Source: Kitasatospora sp. NBC_01287
Lineage (GTDB): Bacteria > Actinomycetota > Actinomycetes > Streptomycetales > Streptomycetaceae
Length of the DNA: 64,000 nucleotides
Reading direction: 5' to 3'
Assembly: GCF_026340565.1 (NCBI RefSeq)
Contig: NZ_JAPEPB010000001.1
Location: forward strand, 6,112,001 to 6,176,000
Part shown: positions 26,705-36,187 of the stretch, one piece after another
How positions within the stretch are numbered: position 1 is the first letter of the stretch
Layout: each line of letters starts with the position of its first letter
The notes under the pieces: generated by a model
Database searches by the model: none
What the model was told of the DNA's origin: nothing
The model's input: the letters and a program-made list of their open reading frames with translations, nothing else
Translations under genes and position numbers: made by a program

Positions 26705-26777
<73 letters not shown>

Positions 26778-26783
26778 CAGTGA

Positions 26784-26827
26784 CCGTAGGGCACCCGGGA
26801 CATCTCCCGGGTGCCCTACGGCGTTTT
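26784..26827. terminator. Intrinsic terminator after tRNA-Ala copy 3
   Basis: CCGTAGGGCACCCGGGA pairs over 17 bp with TCCCGGGTGCCCTACGG around CATC, followed by CG and TTTT. The last T is also the first base of the complementary stop codon of the MFS gene on the minus strand, so the element probably serves both directions. Confidence 0.85.
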
Positions 26828-28164
26828 CAGGCCGTGGCCGCCATCGCCGCGGTTGCGTCGGAGCTCGCCGCTGCCGCGGCCGGCGGGCGCCGGGTCAGCC
26901 GCGGCAGCACCGCCGCCGCCAGCGTGACCGCGCCGAGCACCAGGAACGCCGTCCGGTACGAGGACTCCGCCGCGAGCCCCGAGACCAGCAGCGGCCCCGC
27001 GATGCCGGCCAGGCTCCAGCCGATCAGCATCAGCCCGTAGACCCCGCCCGCGTGGGCCAGCCCGAAGAAGTCCGAGGCGAGCGCGGGCATGGTGGCGAAA
27101 CCGCCGCCGAAGGAGAGGCAGACCAGCGCCGCCAGCGGGAGGAAGAGCGCGGGGGAGGCGACCCGGGAGAGCGCCATCAGGCACAGTCCCTGGGAGGCGA
27201 GCATCAGGACGAAGGCGCGGCGCAGCCCGGTCCGCCCCGAGAACCAGCCCCAGAGCGGGCGGCCCACGGTGTTGAAGACGCCGAGCGCGCCGGTCAGCGC
27301 GGCGGCCGCGGTGGGGCTCAGGCCGGTCAGGCTGCCGGCCGCCGGGGCGATCACCGAGAGCATGCTGATCCCGGCCGCGGTGTTGAAGAAGAGGATCAGG
27401 GTCAGCAGGTACCACTGGCGGGTCCGCAGTGCCTGGGCCGGCCGGTAACCGGCACCGCCGGCGGCCCCGCGCCGGGCGGGCGCGGCCACCGCGCGCGGCG
27501 GGTCGCGGAAGAAGGCCGCGCCGGTCAGCGTGGTCACCAGGAAGAGCCCGCCGAGCACCAGCAGCGCGCGCACCGGGTTGCCCGCGAAGTGCGCCACCAG
27601 CACCCGCATCAGCGGCGCGCTGAGCACCGAGCCGAGTCCGAAGCCGCCGGTGGCCACCGCCGCCGCGAGCGCGCGGTGCCCGGGGAACCAGCGCTGCAGC
27701 AGCGTGGTCGGCACGATGTAGCCCAGGCCCAGGCCCACCCCGCTGATCACGCCGTAGCCCAGCAGCACCAGCCAGAAGTCCTGCCGCCCGTGCGCGCAGC
27801 CCGCCACCAGCAGGCCGCCCGCGTACAGCGCCCCGGCCAGCAGCGCGATCCCGCGCGGCGGGCGCCGGCTCATCAGCAGGCCGCCCAGCACGGTGCCGAG
27901 GAAGACCAGCGCGTGCGCGGTGGCGAACGGCAGCCCGGCCTCGTCCCGGCCGAGCGCGAAGGCGCTGCCGGGTGCCTGGAGCCCGGCCGACAGGATGCTC
28001 CAGGAGTACACCGAGCCGTAGGCCAGCTGGTTGAGCACCACGGCGGCGGCCACCAGGCCCCGGCGGCGGCCGATCCGCCGGTGGTCGAACCGGCCGCGGG
28101 GCCGGGGCGGATCGGCGGCGAGGCCGGGGCGGGGGAGCAGGGCGGTCTGCGGCAAGAGGATCAC
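26827..28164 (-). CDS. MFS transporter, oxalate/formate antiporter (OFA) type
   Basis: 445 residues with 12 membrane segments. The first helix region NQLAYGSVYSWSILSAGLQ and the loop GLPFATAHALVFLGTVLGG fit the OFA branch of MFS carriers, as do GFGLGSVLSAPLM and FNTVGRPLWGWFSGR. OFA proteins exchange small carboxylates such as oxalate, formate or lactate; the substrate cannot be read here. GTG 28164 is the assigned start, without a good ribosome binding site. A perfect inverted repeat (28190-28212) lies 25 bases upstream and may be its operator. Confidence 0.9.
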   Translation of the reverse strand: MILLPQTALLPRPGLAADPPRPRGRFDHRRIGRRRGLVAAAVVLNQLAYGSVYSWSILSAGLQAPGSAFALGRDEAGLPFATAHALVFLGTVLGGLLMSRRPPRGIALLAGALYAGGLLVAGCAHGRQDFWLVLLGYGVISGVGLGLGYIVPTTLLQRWFPGHRALAAAVATGGFGLGSVLSAPLMRVLVAHFAGNPVRALLVLGGLFLVTTLTGAAFFRDPPRAVAAPARRGAAGGAGYRPAQALRTRQWYLLTLILFFNTAAGISMLSVIAPAAGSLTGLSPTAAAALTGALGVFNTVGRPLWGWFSGRTGLRRAFVLMLASQGLCLMALSRVASPALFLPLAALVCLSFGGGFATMPALASDFFGLAHAGGVYGLMLIGWSLAGIAGPLLVSGLAAESSYRTAFLVLGAVTLAAAVLPRLTRRPPAAAAASSDATAAMAATA

Positions 28165-28189
28165 CGTTTCTCAAGGGCGGAGGATTCCG

Positions 28190-28212
28190 GGTGTCATACG
28201 CTGAGTGACACC
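28190..28212. promoter_or_regulatory. Inverted repeat GGTGTCA-N9-TGACACC
   Basis: A perfect 7-9-7 inverted repeat lies in the divergent region between the OFA carrier and the TPR regulator. Arm length and spacing suit a dimeric transcription factor. The regulator that binds it is unknown; the divergent gene product at 28357 is one candidate. Confidence 0.5.
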
Positions 28213-28344
28213 TTCCGGTTACGCCGTACCTCGATCGCCGCCCTGAGCTGGTGAAATCACTGGCCCGTTCAGCCCTGTCGAACACTCAGGGTAACAATTT
28301 GTCTCGGTTGGTCGAGATGCCGCCGGTCGCCGTCCCGGGCCCGC

Positions 28345-28350
28345 TACGGT
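28345..28350 (+). promoter_or_regulatory. -10 box TACGGT, leaderless regulator gene
   Basis: TACGGT ends 6 bases before ATG 28357, without a ribosome binding site. Confidence 0.55.
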
Positions 28351-28356
28351 CGGGCC

Positions 28357-29682
28357 ATGGCCGACCTCGCCCGCAAGCGCAACGAAGAACTCGCGCGGAT
28401 ACTGCACCAGCTCTCCTGGAGCCCCGAGCGGCTGGCCCGCGAGGTCAACCAGGTACTGCCGCCCGGACTGTCGCTCAGCCAGACCGCCCCGTACAAGTGG
28501 CGCGACCGCGGCATGGTGCCCCGGGCGCCGCACGACCACGCGGTCTGCGAGGTGCTCAGCCGCGCCGTCGGCATCGCGGTCACCTACGAGCAGCTCTGGG
28601 GGCCGATGGGCAGCAACCGCGGCGCCAAGGTGCTCTCGGCCCGCCTGCTGACCGACCCGTGGACGGCCGACACCGCGCAGACGGCGCTGCGCGAGGCGGG
28701 CGCGCAGGCCGCCCCGGTGCGGCTGACCGACCTGTTCCGCGGTGGTGAGCTGGCCGACGCGGTCGAGCACTGGGCCGCGCTGCCGCCGCCGCTCACCGGT
28801 GGCGAGGGCGCGCTGCGGGTCACCGAGGGGCAGCTGGCCGATCTGCGGCTGGGCTACCAGGGCAAGCGGCGGCTGGCCCAGGCCTGTGGCGGCGGTCTGG
28901 TCCTGGAGCCGGCGAGGGCCGAGCTGCTGATGGCGGGCAAGCTGCTGGAGCTCGGCGGCTACGCCGGGGAGGAGGGGCTGGGCCGGGCGCTCTACGGCGC
29001 GGCGGGGCGCCTGGCCCGGCTGGTCGGCTGGGCCGCCGCCGACCTCGGGCAGGAGGCGGCCGCCCAGCGCGCCTACGTGGCGGCGCTGCGGGCCGCCCAC
29101 GCGGCCGGCGAGCCGCAGCTGGCGATGAGCGTGGTCGGTGCTCTGGCCGTGCAGGTCACCCATCAGGGGGCCGGTCGCGGCCTCGACCCGGCGGCACTGC
29201 TGGCCCGAGCGCTGGCGGCGGTGGGCGACAAGCTGACGGTCGGTCAGCATGTCCGCCAGCTGGGCAGGTTGGCGTTGGCGCTGGCCGGGGTGGGGCAGCG
29301 GGCGGGCGCCGAGGCGGCCGCCGAGCAGGCCTTCGCGCTGCTCGCGGGGGAGGGCGGCCGACGGCGGGCCGAGCTGCTCGGACTGGTCGGTGGGGCCTAT
29401 CTGCTGCTGGAGGAGCACGAGCTGGCGCGACCGATGCTCGGCGAGGCGGCGAGCGCCACCGGCGGCGCGCGGGCGCGGGCGCTGCTGCTGATCCGGCTGG
29501 CCGACTCCTGGCTGCGCACCGGTGACCGGGGCCCGGCGCTGGCGGCAGCCGATCAGGCCCGGCTGCTGGCCGCCGGCATGCAGTCCCAGGTGGTGGCCCG
29601 GATGCTGCGCGAGTTCGACACGGCCCAGGTCGCCGCGGGCCCGCCGCCGCGCCGCCGCCGGACCTCCGCGTCGTCGGGGTAG
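28357..29682 (+). CDS. Putative DNA-binding protein with TPR-like repeats
   Basis: 441 residues. The N-terminal ~80 residues (MADLARKRNEELARILHQ, VLPPGLSLSQTAPYKWRDRG, DHAVCEVLSRAVGIAVTYEQL) look like a winged-helix or HTH domain found at the start of a Streptomyces regulator family often labelled Tat pathway signal or transcriptional regulator. From ~residue 190 on it is helical, with Ala/Leu-rich repeats of about 35-40 residues consistent with a TPR superhelix. The tail is Arg/Pro-rich. Lack of a signal peptide argues against secretion. It is divergent from the OFA carrier. Confidence 0.8.
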   Translation: MADLARKRNEELARILHQLSWSPERLAREVNQVLPPGLSLSQTAPYKWRDRGMVPRAPHDHAVCEVLSRAVGIAVTYEQLWGPMGSNRGAKVLSARLLTDPWTADTAQTALREAGAQAAPVRLTDLFRGGELADAVEHWAALPPPLTGGEGALRVTEGQLADLRLGYQGKRRLAQACGGGLVLEPARAELLMAGKLLELGGYAGEEGLGRALYGAAGRLARLVGWAAADLGQEAAAQRAYVAALRAAHAAGEPQLAMSVVGALAVQVTHQGAGRGLDPAALLARALAAVGDKLTVGQHVRQLGRLALALAGVGQRAGAEAAAEQAFALLAGEGGRRRAELLGLVGGAYLLLEEHELARPMLGEAASATGGARARALLLIRLADSWLRTGDRGPALAAADQARLLAAGMQSQVVARMLREFDTAQVAAGPPPRRRRTSASSG

Positions 29683-29851
29683 GCGGCGTCGGCGTCGCCG
29701 GCGTCGTCGGCGGGGTGAGCGGGGTAGGCGGGGTGAGCGGGGTCCGGGGGAGAGCGGCTCGCCTGAGCGGTCCGTCCCCGGGTCGCGGCGAGCGGCTCGG
29801 CGGAGCCGTCCGTCCCCGGGGTGAGCGCCTCCTCCCGGGGGCGGCCTGCGG
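29683..29851. other. Low-complexity spacer before the leuS leader
   Basis: This stretch holds GGCGTCG and GTGAGCGGGGTAGGC-type repeats, then an imperfect direct repeat built on GAGCGGCTCG followed by TCCGTCCCCGGG (about 29754-29820). I see no gene. Confidence 0.5.
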
Positions 29852-29857
29852 TACCCT
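29852..29857 (+). promoter_or_regulatory. -10 box TACCCT of the leuS leader transcript
   Basis: TACCCT ends 6 bases before the leader-peptide ATG, so the leader peptide itself would be translated from a leaderless transcript. Confidence 0.55.
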
Positions 29858-29863
29858 GCTGCC

Positions 29864-29902
29864 ATGCGAACCGTGCGCCTGCTCCTTAGCCGGCCGCGCT
29901 GA
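29864..29902 (+). CDS. Leucine leader peptide (12 residues)
   Basis: ATG 29864 opens MRTVRLLLSRPR and a TGA at 29900. Three consecutive leucine codons (CTG CTC CTT, 29879-29887), their position just downstream of a -10 box, an intrinsic terminator 48 bases further on, and leuS beyond it match the layout of a ribosome-mediated attenuator. When charged tRNA-Leu is scarce, a ribosome stalled on the Leu codons would change RNA pairing and allow read-through into leuS. Leucine leader peptides are well known before leu biosynthetic genes; here the target would be the synthetase itself. It is too short to prove by composition. Confidence 0.75.
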   Translation: MRTVRLLLSRPR

Positions 29903-29943
29903 CCAGGACCGGCCGACCCCAGCGGGCCATGCCGGAGTCAGCG
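29897..29943 (+). promoter_or_regulatory. Possible alternative pairing in the leuS leader
   Basis: CGCTGAC (29897-29903, overlapping the leader stop codon) is complementary to GTCAGCG (29937-29943), just 6 bases before the terminator stem. A ribosome on the Leu codons would cover the left arm. This could be the switch, but the full set of competing folds was not computed. Confidence 0.4.
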
Positions 29944-29949
29944 TGGCGA

Positions 29950-29977
29950 CCCCTCCTGTCGAGGGGCTTTTTTGTTT
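29950..29977 (+). terminator. Intrinsic terminator (attenuator) upstream of leuS
   Basis: CCCCTC (29950-29955) pairs with GAGGGG (29961-29966) around CTGTC, followed by CTTTTTTGTTT. The T-run is one of the clearest in the window, and the element sits between the leader peptide and leuS. Confidence 0.85.
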
Positions 29978-30061
29978 CCCGGGCACTGCTCGACCAGTGA
30001 AGCCCCTGCCCGGCCACCCCGCTGACGATTCGCGATCTGACACGATGGAGCCTGAAAGATC

Positions 30062-32977
<2,916 letters not shown>

Positions 32978-33020
32978 CCTCGCGTCAGGTGTTCTCGCGG
33001 GTGCTTCAGCAGGCACCTGG

Positions 33021-34019
33021 TCAGGTCTCGAACCGGCCGGCCGCTCCGTTCGCGGAGCGGTCGGCCGGTTCTGTCGCCCGGCCCAGCCGCTGGGCCAGCG
33101 CGGCTATGTGCTCGACCAGTTCGCGCGGCTCGTGGACGGTGAACGGCAGGCCGAGCAGCCCGATGTGCAGTGCCAGCCCGTTCAGCGAGTTGGACCCCGT
33201 CCGCACCGTGCAGCTGTCGGCGGTCAGTGGCTCGACCAGCCCGTCGGTGGGCCCGATCCACTCGGCCACCCGCGCGGCCGGCGCGTGCACGGTGAACCTG
33301 GCCTGGTAGCGGTAGCGGCCGACCGCGACCTCCCAGGAGAGGAAGTCCCCGATGTCCTGCTCGGGCCGCTCGCGCGGGGTGAACCGGGGACCGTGCGGGG
33401 GCCGCAGCCGCATCCGGTCGACCCGGAAGTTGCGCCAGTCCGCCCGGTCGATGTCCCAGGCCGCCAGGTACCAGCGGGTGCCGGTGTGCACCAGCCGGCA
33501 GGGCTCGACGTCCCGGCGGGTGCCGGCGCCGTCCTTGGCGGTGTACTCGAAGCGCAGCCGCTCGTGCGCGAGGCAGGCGGCGGCGATCACGGCCAGCGTG
33601 GTGGCGTCCACCGCCGGACCCCGGTTGCGCAGCTTGGTGGTGGCGCCGGCGATCGACTCCACCCGGCCGCGCAGCCGGGCGGGCAGCACCTGCTGGAGCT
33701 TGGCCAGGGCGCGCACCGAGGTCTCCTCGATCCCCGCCACGCTCCCGTTCGCCGCCATGCGCAGGCCCACGGCGACGGCCACCGCCTCCTCGTCGTCCAG
33801 CAGCAGCGGCGGCATCTCGGCGCCCGCCCCCAGGCGGTAGCCCCCCGCCGCGCCGGGTGTCGAGTCGACGGGGTAGTCCAGGGCGCGCAGCTTCTCCACG
33901 TCCCGGCGGACCGTGCGGACGCCGACCCCCAGGCGCACGGCGAGGTCGGCACCGGACCAGTCGCGGCGGGCCTGGAGCAGCGAGAGCAGGCGCAGCAGTC
34001 GGGCGGAGGTTTCGAGCAT
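33021..34019 (-). CDS. WYL-domain transcriptional regulator (YafY type)
   Basis: 332 residues. The N-terminus is a DeoR-like winged helix (ARLLRLLSLLQARRDWSGADLAV cited in parts: LLQARRDWSGADLA, GVGVRTVRRDVEKLRAL). The WYL signature appears as TRWYLAAWD with following FRVDRM, then the WCX C-terminal extension. WYL regulators bind nucleic acid or nucleotide ligands and often act on DNA-damage or defence genes; no such genes are adjacent. A CAGACT box ends 6 bases upstream of the ATG on the minus strand, so this gene may also be leaderless. It converges with leuS. Confidence 0.92.
   Translation of the reverse strand: MLETSARLLRLLSLLQARRDWSGADLAVRLGVGVRTVRRDVEKLRALDYPVDSTPGAAGGYRLGAGAEMPPLLLDDEEAVAVAVGLRMAANGSVAGIEETSVRALAKLQQVLPARLRGRVESIAGATTKLRNRGPAVDATTLAVIAAACLAHERLRFEYTAKDGAGTRRDVEPCRLVHTGTRWYLAAWDIDRADWRNFRVDRMRLRPPHGPRFTPRERPEQDIGDFLSWEVAVGRYRYQARFTVHAPAARVAEWIGPTDGLVEPLTADSCTVRTGSNSLNGLALHIGLLGLPFTVHEPRELVEHIAALAQRLGRATEPADRSANGAAGRFET
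33030..33071. terminator. 18-bp hairpin within the 3' end of the WYL gene
   Basis: GAACCGGCCGGCCGCTCC (33030-33047) pairs with the 18 bases at 33054-33071 with one G-U and a 6-base loop. It is coding sequence for the last residues of the WYL protein and lies 53 bases after the leuS stop. It probably ends leuS transcription. Confidence 0.65.
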
Positions 34020-34225
34020 GGGGTGAGTCTGGCAGCCGGGGCGGGCGGTGGGAGGCGGGTGAGGGTGGGGGCCGCGGGGTCAGGGTCATCCCTGAGCGCA
34101 CCCTGATCCGTCCCCGGCTCCCTGCTGTGACGCTCCTGGGGCGGCTACCGTGGAACACGACGCGGAGTCCGGCCGGAATCCGGCGCGGAGTCGGGGCCCC
34201 CGGCCCTGGTGGAAGGCGGCAACTG

Positions 34226-35017
34226 ATGGATGCGATCGGCGCAGTGATCATCCTGCTCGGGCTCTTCGCGACCGCCGTGATCGTCCTGGTCGTGGTGAGC
34301 GCGGTCAAGGCCGCCAGGGCGGTGGCCAGGAAGGTCGAGCGGACCGAGGCGCAGGCCCGCCGCGCGGTGGAGAACGTCACGCTCAGGGCCAAGAGCTTCA
34401 CCAAGCCCGGCCCGCAGGGCGAGCTGGCCGCTGTCCGGCTCGGGCTGCGCACCTCGCTGGCCGGCACCCGCGAGGTGCTCGCGGCCGGCGTCGGGGCCGA
34501 TGGCCAACTGGCCGAAGCACTGGGGCTGCTGGACCGCCTCGACCGGCACGCCGCCGAACTGGACGCCGAGTTGCGGATGCTGGAGCGCGAGCCGCAGCCG
34601 TCCCGGATCGCCACCAAGCTGCCCGAGCTGCGCGAGCGCGCGGACCGGATCACGCACTCCGCCGAGTCGATGCGCTGGGCGGCGCAGGACCGGATGCAGC
34701 GCTTCGCGGCCGACGAGTTGAGCCGGCTGAGCGCGGAGTGCGAGAGCGAGGCCGGGGCACTGCGGCACTGGGACCGGGTGGGGCAGGAGCCTGCCGCCGG
34801 GTCCGACGGCCCTGGGGCCGCGTCCGGCACCGCCACTGCTGCCGGCGCCGGCCGGGGCGGTCACACCGCCTCCCAGGGCGGCGCCACCCCGTCGCGGCCC
34901 GGGATCGCCGCGCGGGCCGGGCGGCTCGGCGCGGAGGAGATGCTGAACCTGAGCGAGCCGCTCACCCGCCTCGGCCAGCGGCTGCGCAAGGCCGAACCCG
35001 GTTCCTCGGCGAGCTGA
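34226..35017 (+). CDS. Membrane-anchored coiled-coil protein
   Basis: 263 residues. ATG 34226 follows GGAAGG at about 9 bases. One N-terminal membrane segment (AIGAVIILLGLFATAVIVLVV) is followed by a basic, helical region (residues ~30-170) with heptad-like Leu/Ala spacing and many Arg/Glu pairs. A Gly/Ala-rich linker then leads to a short helical C-terminus (EEMLNLSEPLTRLGQRLRK). A TACCGT box at 34146-34151 may be the promoter. No family is recognised with certainty. A scaffold or membrane-remodelling role would be speculation. Confidence 0.8.
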   Translation: MDAIGAVIILLGLFATAVIVLVVVSAVKAARAVARKVERTEAQARRAVENVTLRAKSFTKPGPQGELAAVRLGLRTSLAGTREVLAAGVGADGQLAEALGLLDRLDRHAAELDAELRMLEREPQPSRIATKLPELRERADRITHSAESMRWAAQDRMQRFAADELSRLSAECESEAGALRHWDRVGQEPAAGSDGPGAASGTATAAGAGRGGHTASQGGATPSRPGIAARAGRLGAEEMLNLSEPLTRLGQRLRKAEPGSSAS

Positions 35018-35139
35018 GGCCGGCCTCCCGGCGGGGCGGGGACGACTCCTCGGCGGGGCGGGCGGGAGCGCTCCTCGGGGGCGGGCGGCGTCCGTCCGGC
35101 CTCGGCTGTCCTCGGCTGTCCTCGGCCTGTTTCGGGGAG

Positions 35140-35145
35140 TAACCT
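35140..35145 (+). promoter_or_regulatory. -10 box TAACCT of leaderless degV-like gene
   Basis: TAACCT ends 7 bases before ATG 35153. Three CTCGGC-TGT near-repeats (35101-35130) stand just upstream. Confidence 0.55.
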
Positions 35146-35152
35146 CCGGCAC

Positions 35153-36097
35153 ATGCCCGCCGATCTCGCGCTCGTCACCGACTCCACGGCCTATCTGCCC
35201 CAGCAGGCCGTCGACCGGCACCGGATCTCGGTGGTCCCGCTCAGCGTGGTGCTCGGCGACCAGGTGCTCGCGGAGGGGGTCGAGATCACCCCCAAGGACG
35301 TCGCCGAGGCGCTGCGCGCCAAGCAGCGGCTCACCACCTCCCGGCCGAATCCCGAGGCCTTCGCCGCCGCGTACCGGGCGGCCGCCGAGGCCGGCGCGAC
35401 CGCCGTGCTGTCGATCCACCTCTCCGCCGAGCTCTCCGGCACCGCCGAAGCCGCCCGACTGGCCGCCGCCGAGGCGCCGGTCCCGGTCCAGGTGGTCGAC
35501 AGCCACCTGGTCGGCATGGCCCTCGGCTATGCGGTGCTCGCCGCCGCCGAGGCCCGCGACGCGGGGCTCGACCCGGCCGCCGCGGCCGAGGCGGCCGTGC
35601 GCCGGTCCGCGGCCACCAGCGGCTTCTTCTACGTCGACACCCTCGAACACCTGCGCCGGGGCGGCCGGATCGGCACCGCCCGCGCACTGCTCGGCTCGGC
35701 CCTCGCGGTGAAGCCGCTGCTGCACCTGGCGGGCGGGCGGATCGAGCCGCTGGAGAAGGTACGCACGGCCGCCAGGGCGATCGCCCGGCTGGAGGAGATC
35801 GCGGTCGAGCGGGCGGGGGAGGGCCAGGTGGACATCACGGTGCACCACCTGGCCGCCGAGGACCGCGCCGAGCCGCTGGCCGAGCGGCTGCGCGCACGTG
35901 TCCCGGGTGTGCGCGAGGTGCTGGTGGGGGAGGTCGGGGCGGTGATCGGGACCCATGTGGGGCCCGGGCTGCTCGCGGTGGTGGTGGCACCGGTGGACCC
36001 GGTCGTACCGGTGAACCCGGTTGTACCGGTGGACCCGGTCGTACCGGTGGACCCGGTCGTACCGGTCGTACCGGGGAATCCGTCCACGGCGGGCTGA
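35153..36097 (+). CDS. DegV family fatty-acid-binding protein with repeat tail
   Basis: 314 residues. The N-terminal LVTDSTAYLPQQ, the motif LTTSRPNPEAF, the loop HLSAELSGTAEAAR and GFFYVDTLEHLRRGGRIG identify DegV, which binds a fatty acid and in Gram-positive bacteria presents it to a fatty acid kinase (FakB role). No FakA is nearby. The last ~30 residues are not DegV-like: a tandem VPVDPV repeat (DNA entry at 35990) that ends PGNPSTAG. The gene is probably leaderless. Two DnaA boxes follow its stop. Confidence 0.93.
   Translation: MPADLALVTDSTAYLPQQAVDRHRISVVPLSVVLGDQVLAEGVEITPKDVAEALRAKQRLTTSRPNPEAFAAAYRAAAEAGATAVLSIHLSAELSGTAEAARLAAAEAPVPVQVVDSHLVGMALGYAVLAAAEARDAGLDPAAAAEAAVRRSAATSGFFYVDTLEHLRRGGRIGTARALLGSALAVKPLLHLAGGRIEPLEKVRTAARAIARLEEIAVERAGEGQVDITVHHLAAEDRAEPLAERLRARVPGVREVLVGEVGAVIGTHVGPGLLAVVVAPVDPVVPVNPVVPVDPVVPVDPVVPVVPGNPSTAG
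35990..36070 (+). repeat. 18-bp tandem repeat in the 3' end of degV
   Basis: The unit CCGGTGGACCCGGTCGTA occurs four times (35990, 36008, 36026, 36044; the second with three changes), followed by a half unit. It encodes PVDPVV repeats. Such an array can change length by slippage. Confidence 0.85.
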
Positions 36098-36108
36098 CGG
36101 AGCCTCAG

Positions 36109-36135
36109 TTATCCACAGAGCCTTGGTTATCCACA
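36109..36135. promoter_or_regulatory. Two DnaA boxes (TTATCCACA)
   Basis: TTATCCACA occurs at 36109-36117 and 36127-36135 in the same orientation, 18 bases apart. Both are perfect matches to the classic DnaA box, in a genome where AT-rich 9-mers are rare. There is no dnaA/dnaN nearby, so this is not oriC. It may be a DnaA-titrating or DnaA-controlled site in front of comEA. Confidence 0.7.
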
Positions 36136-36174
36136 GGTTTTGAGCCGCCGCTGACGGGTGGTCGGGGAGCTCCG

Positions 36175-36180
36175 TACCGT
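36175..36180 (+). promoter_or_regulatory. -10 box TACCGT of leaderless comEA
   Basis: TACCGT ends 7 bases before ATG 36188, with no ribosome binding site, and lies 40 bases after the second DnaA box. Confidence 0.5.
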
Positions 36181-36187
36181 CGGCCTC

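Noticed and set aside
36109..36135. Chromosomal origin of replication
   Set aside because: Only two DnaA boxes, no AT-rich unwinding region and no dnaA or dnaN. Streptomycete origins carry many more boxes.
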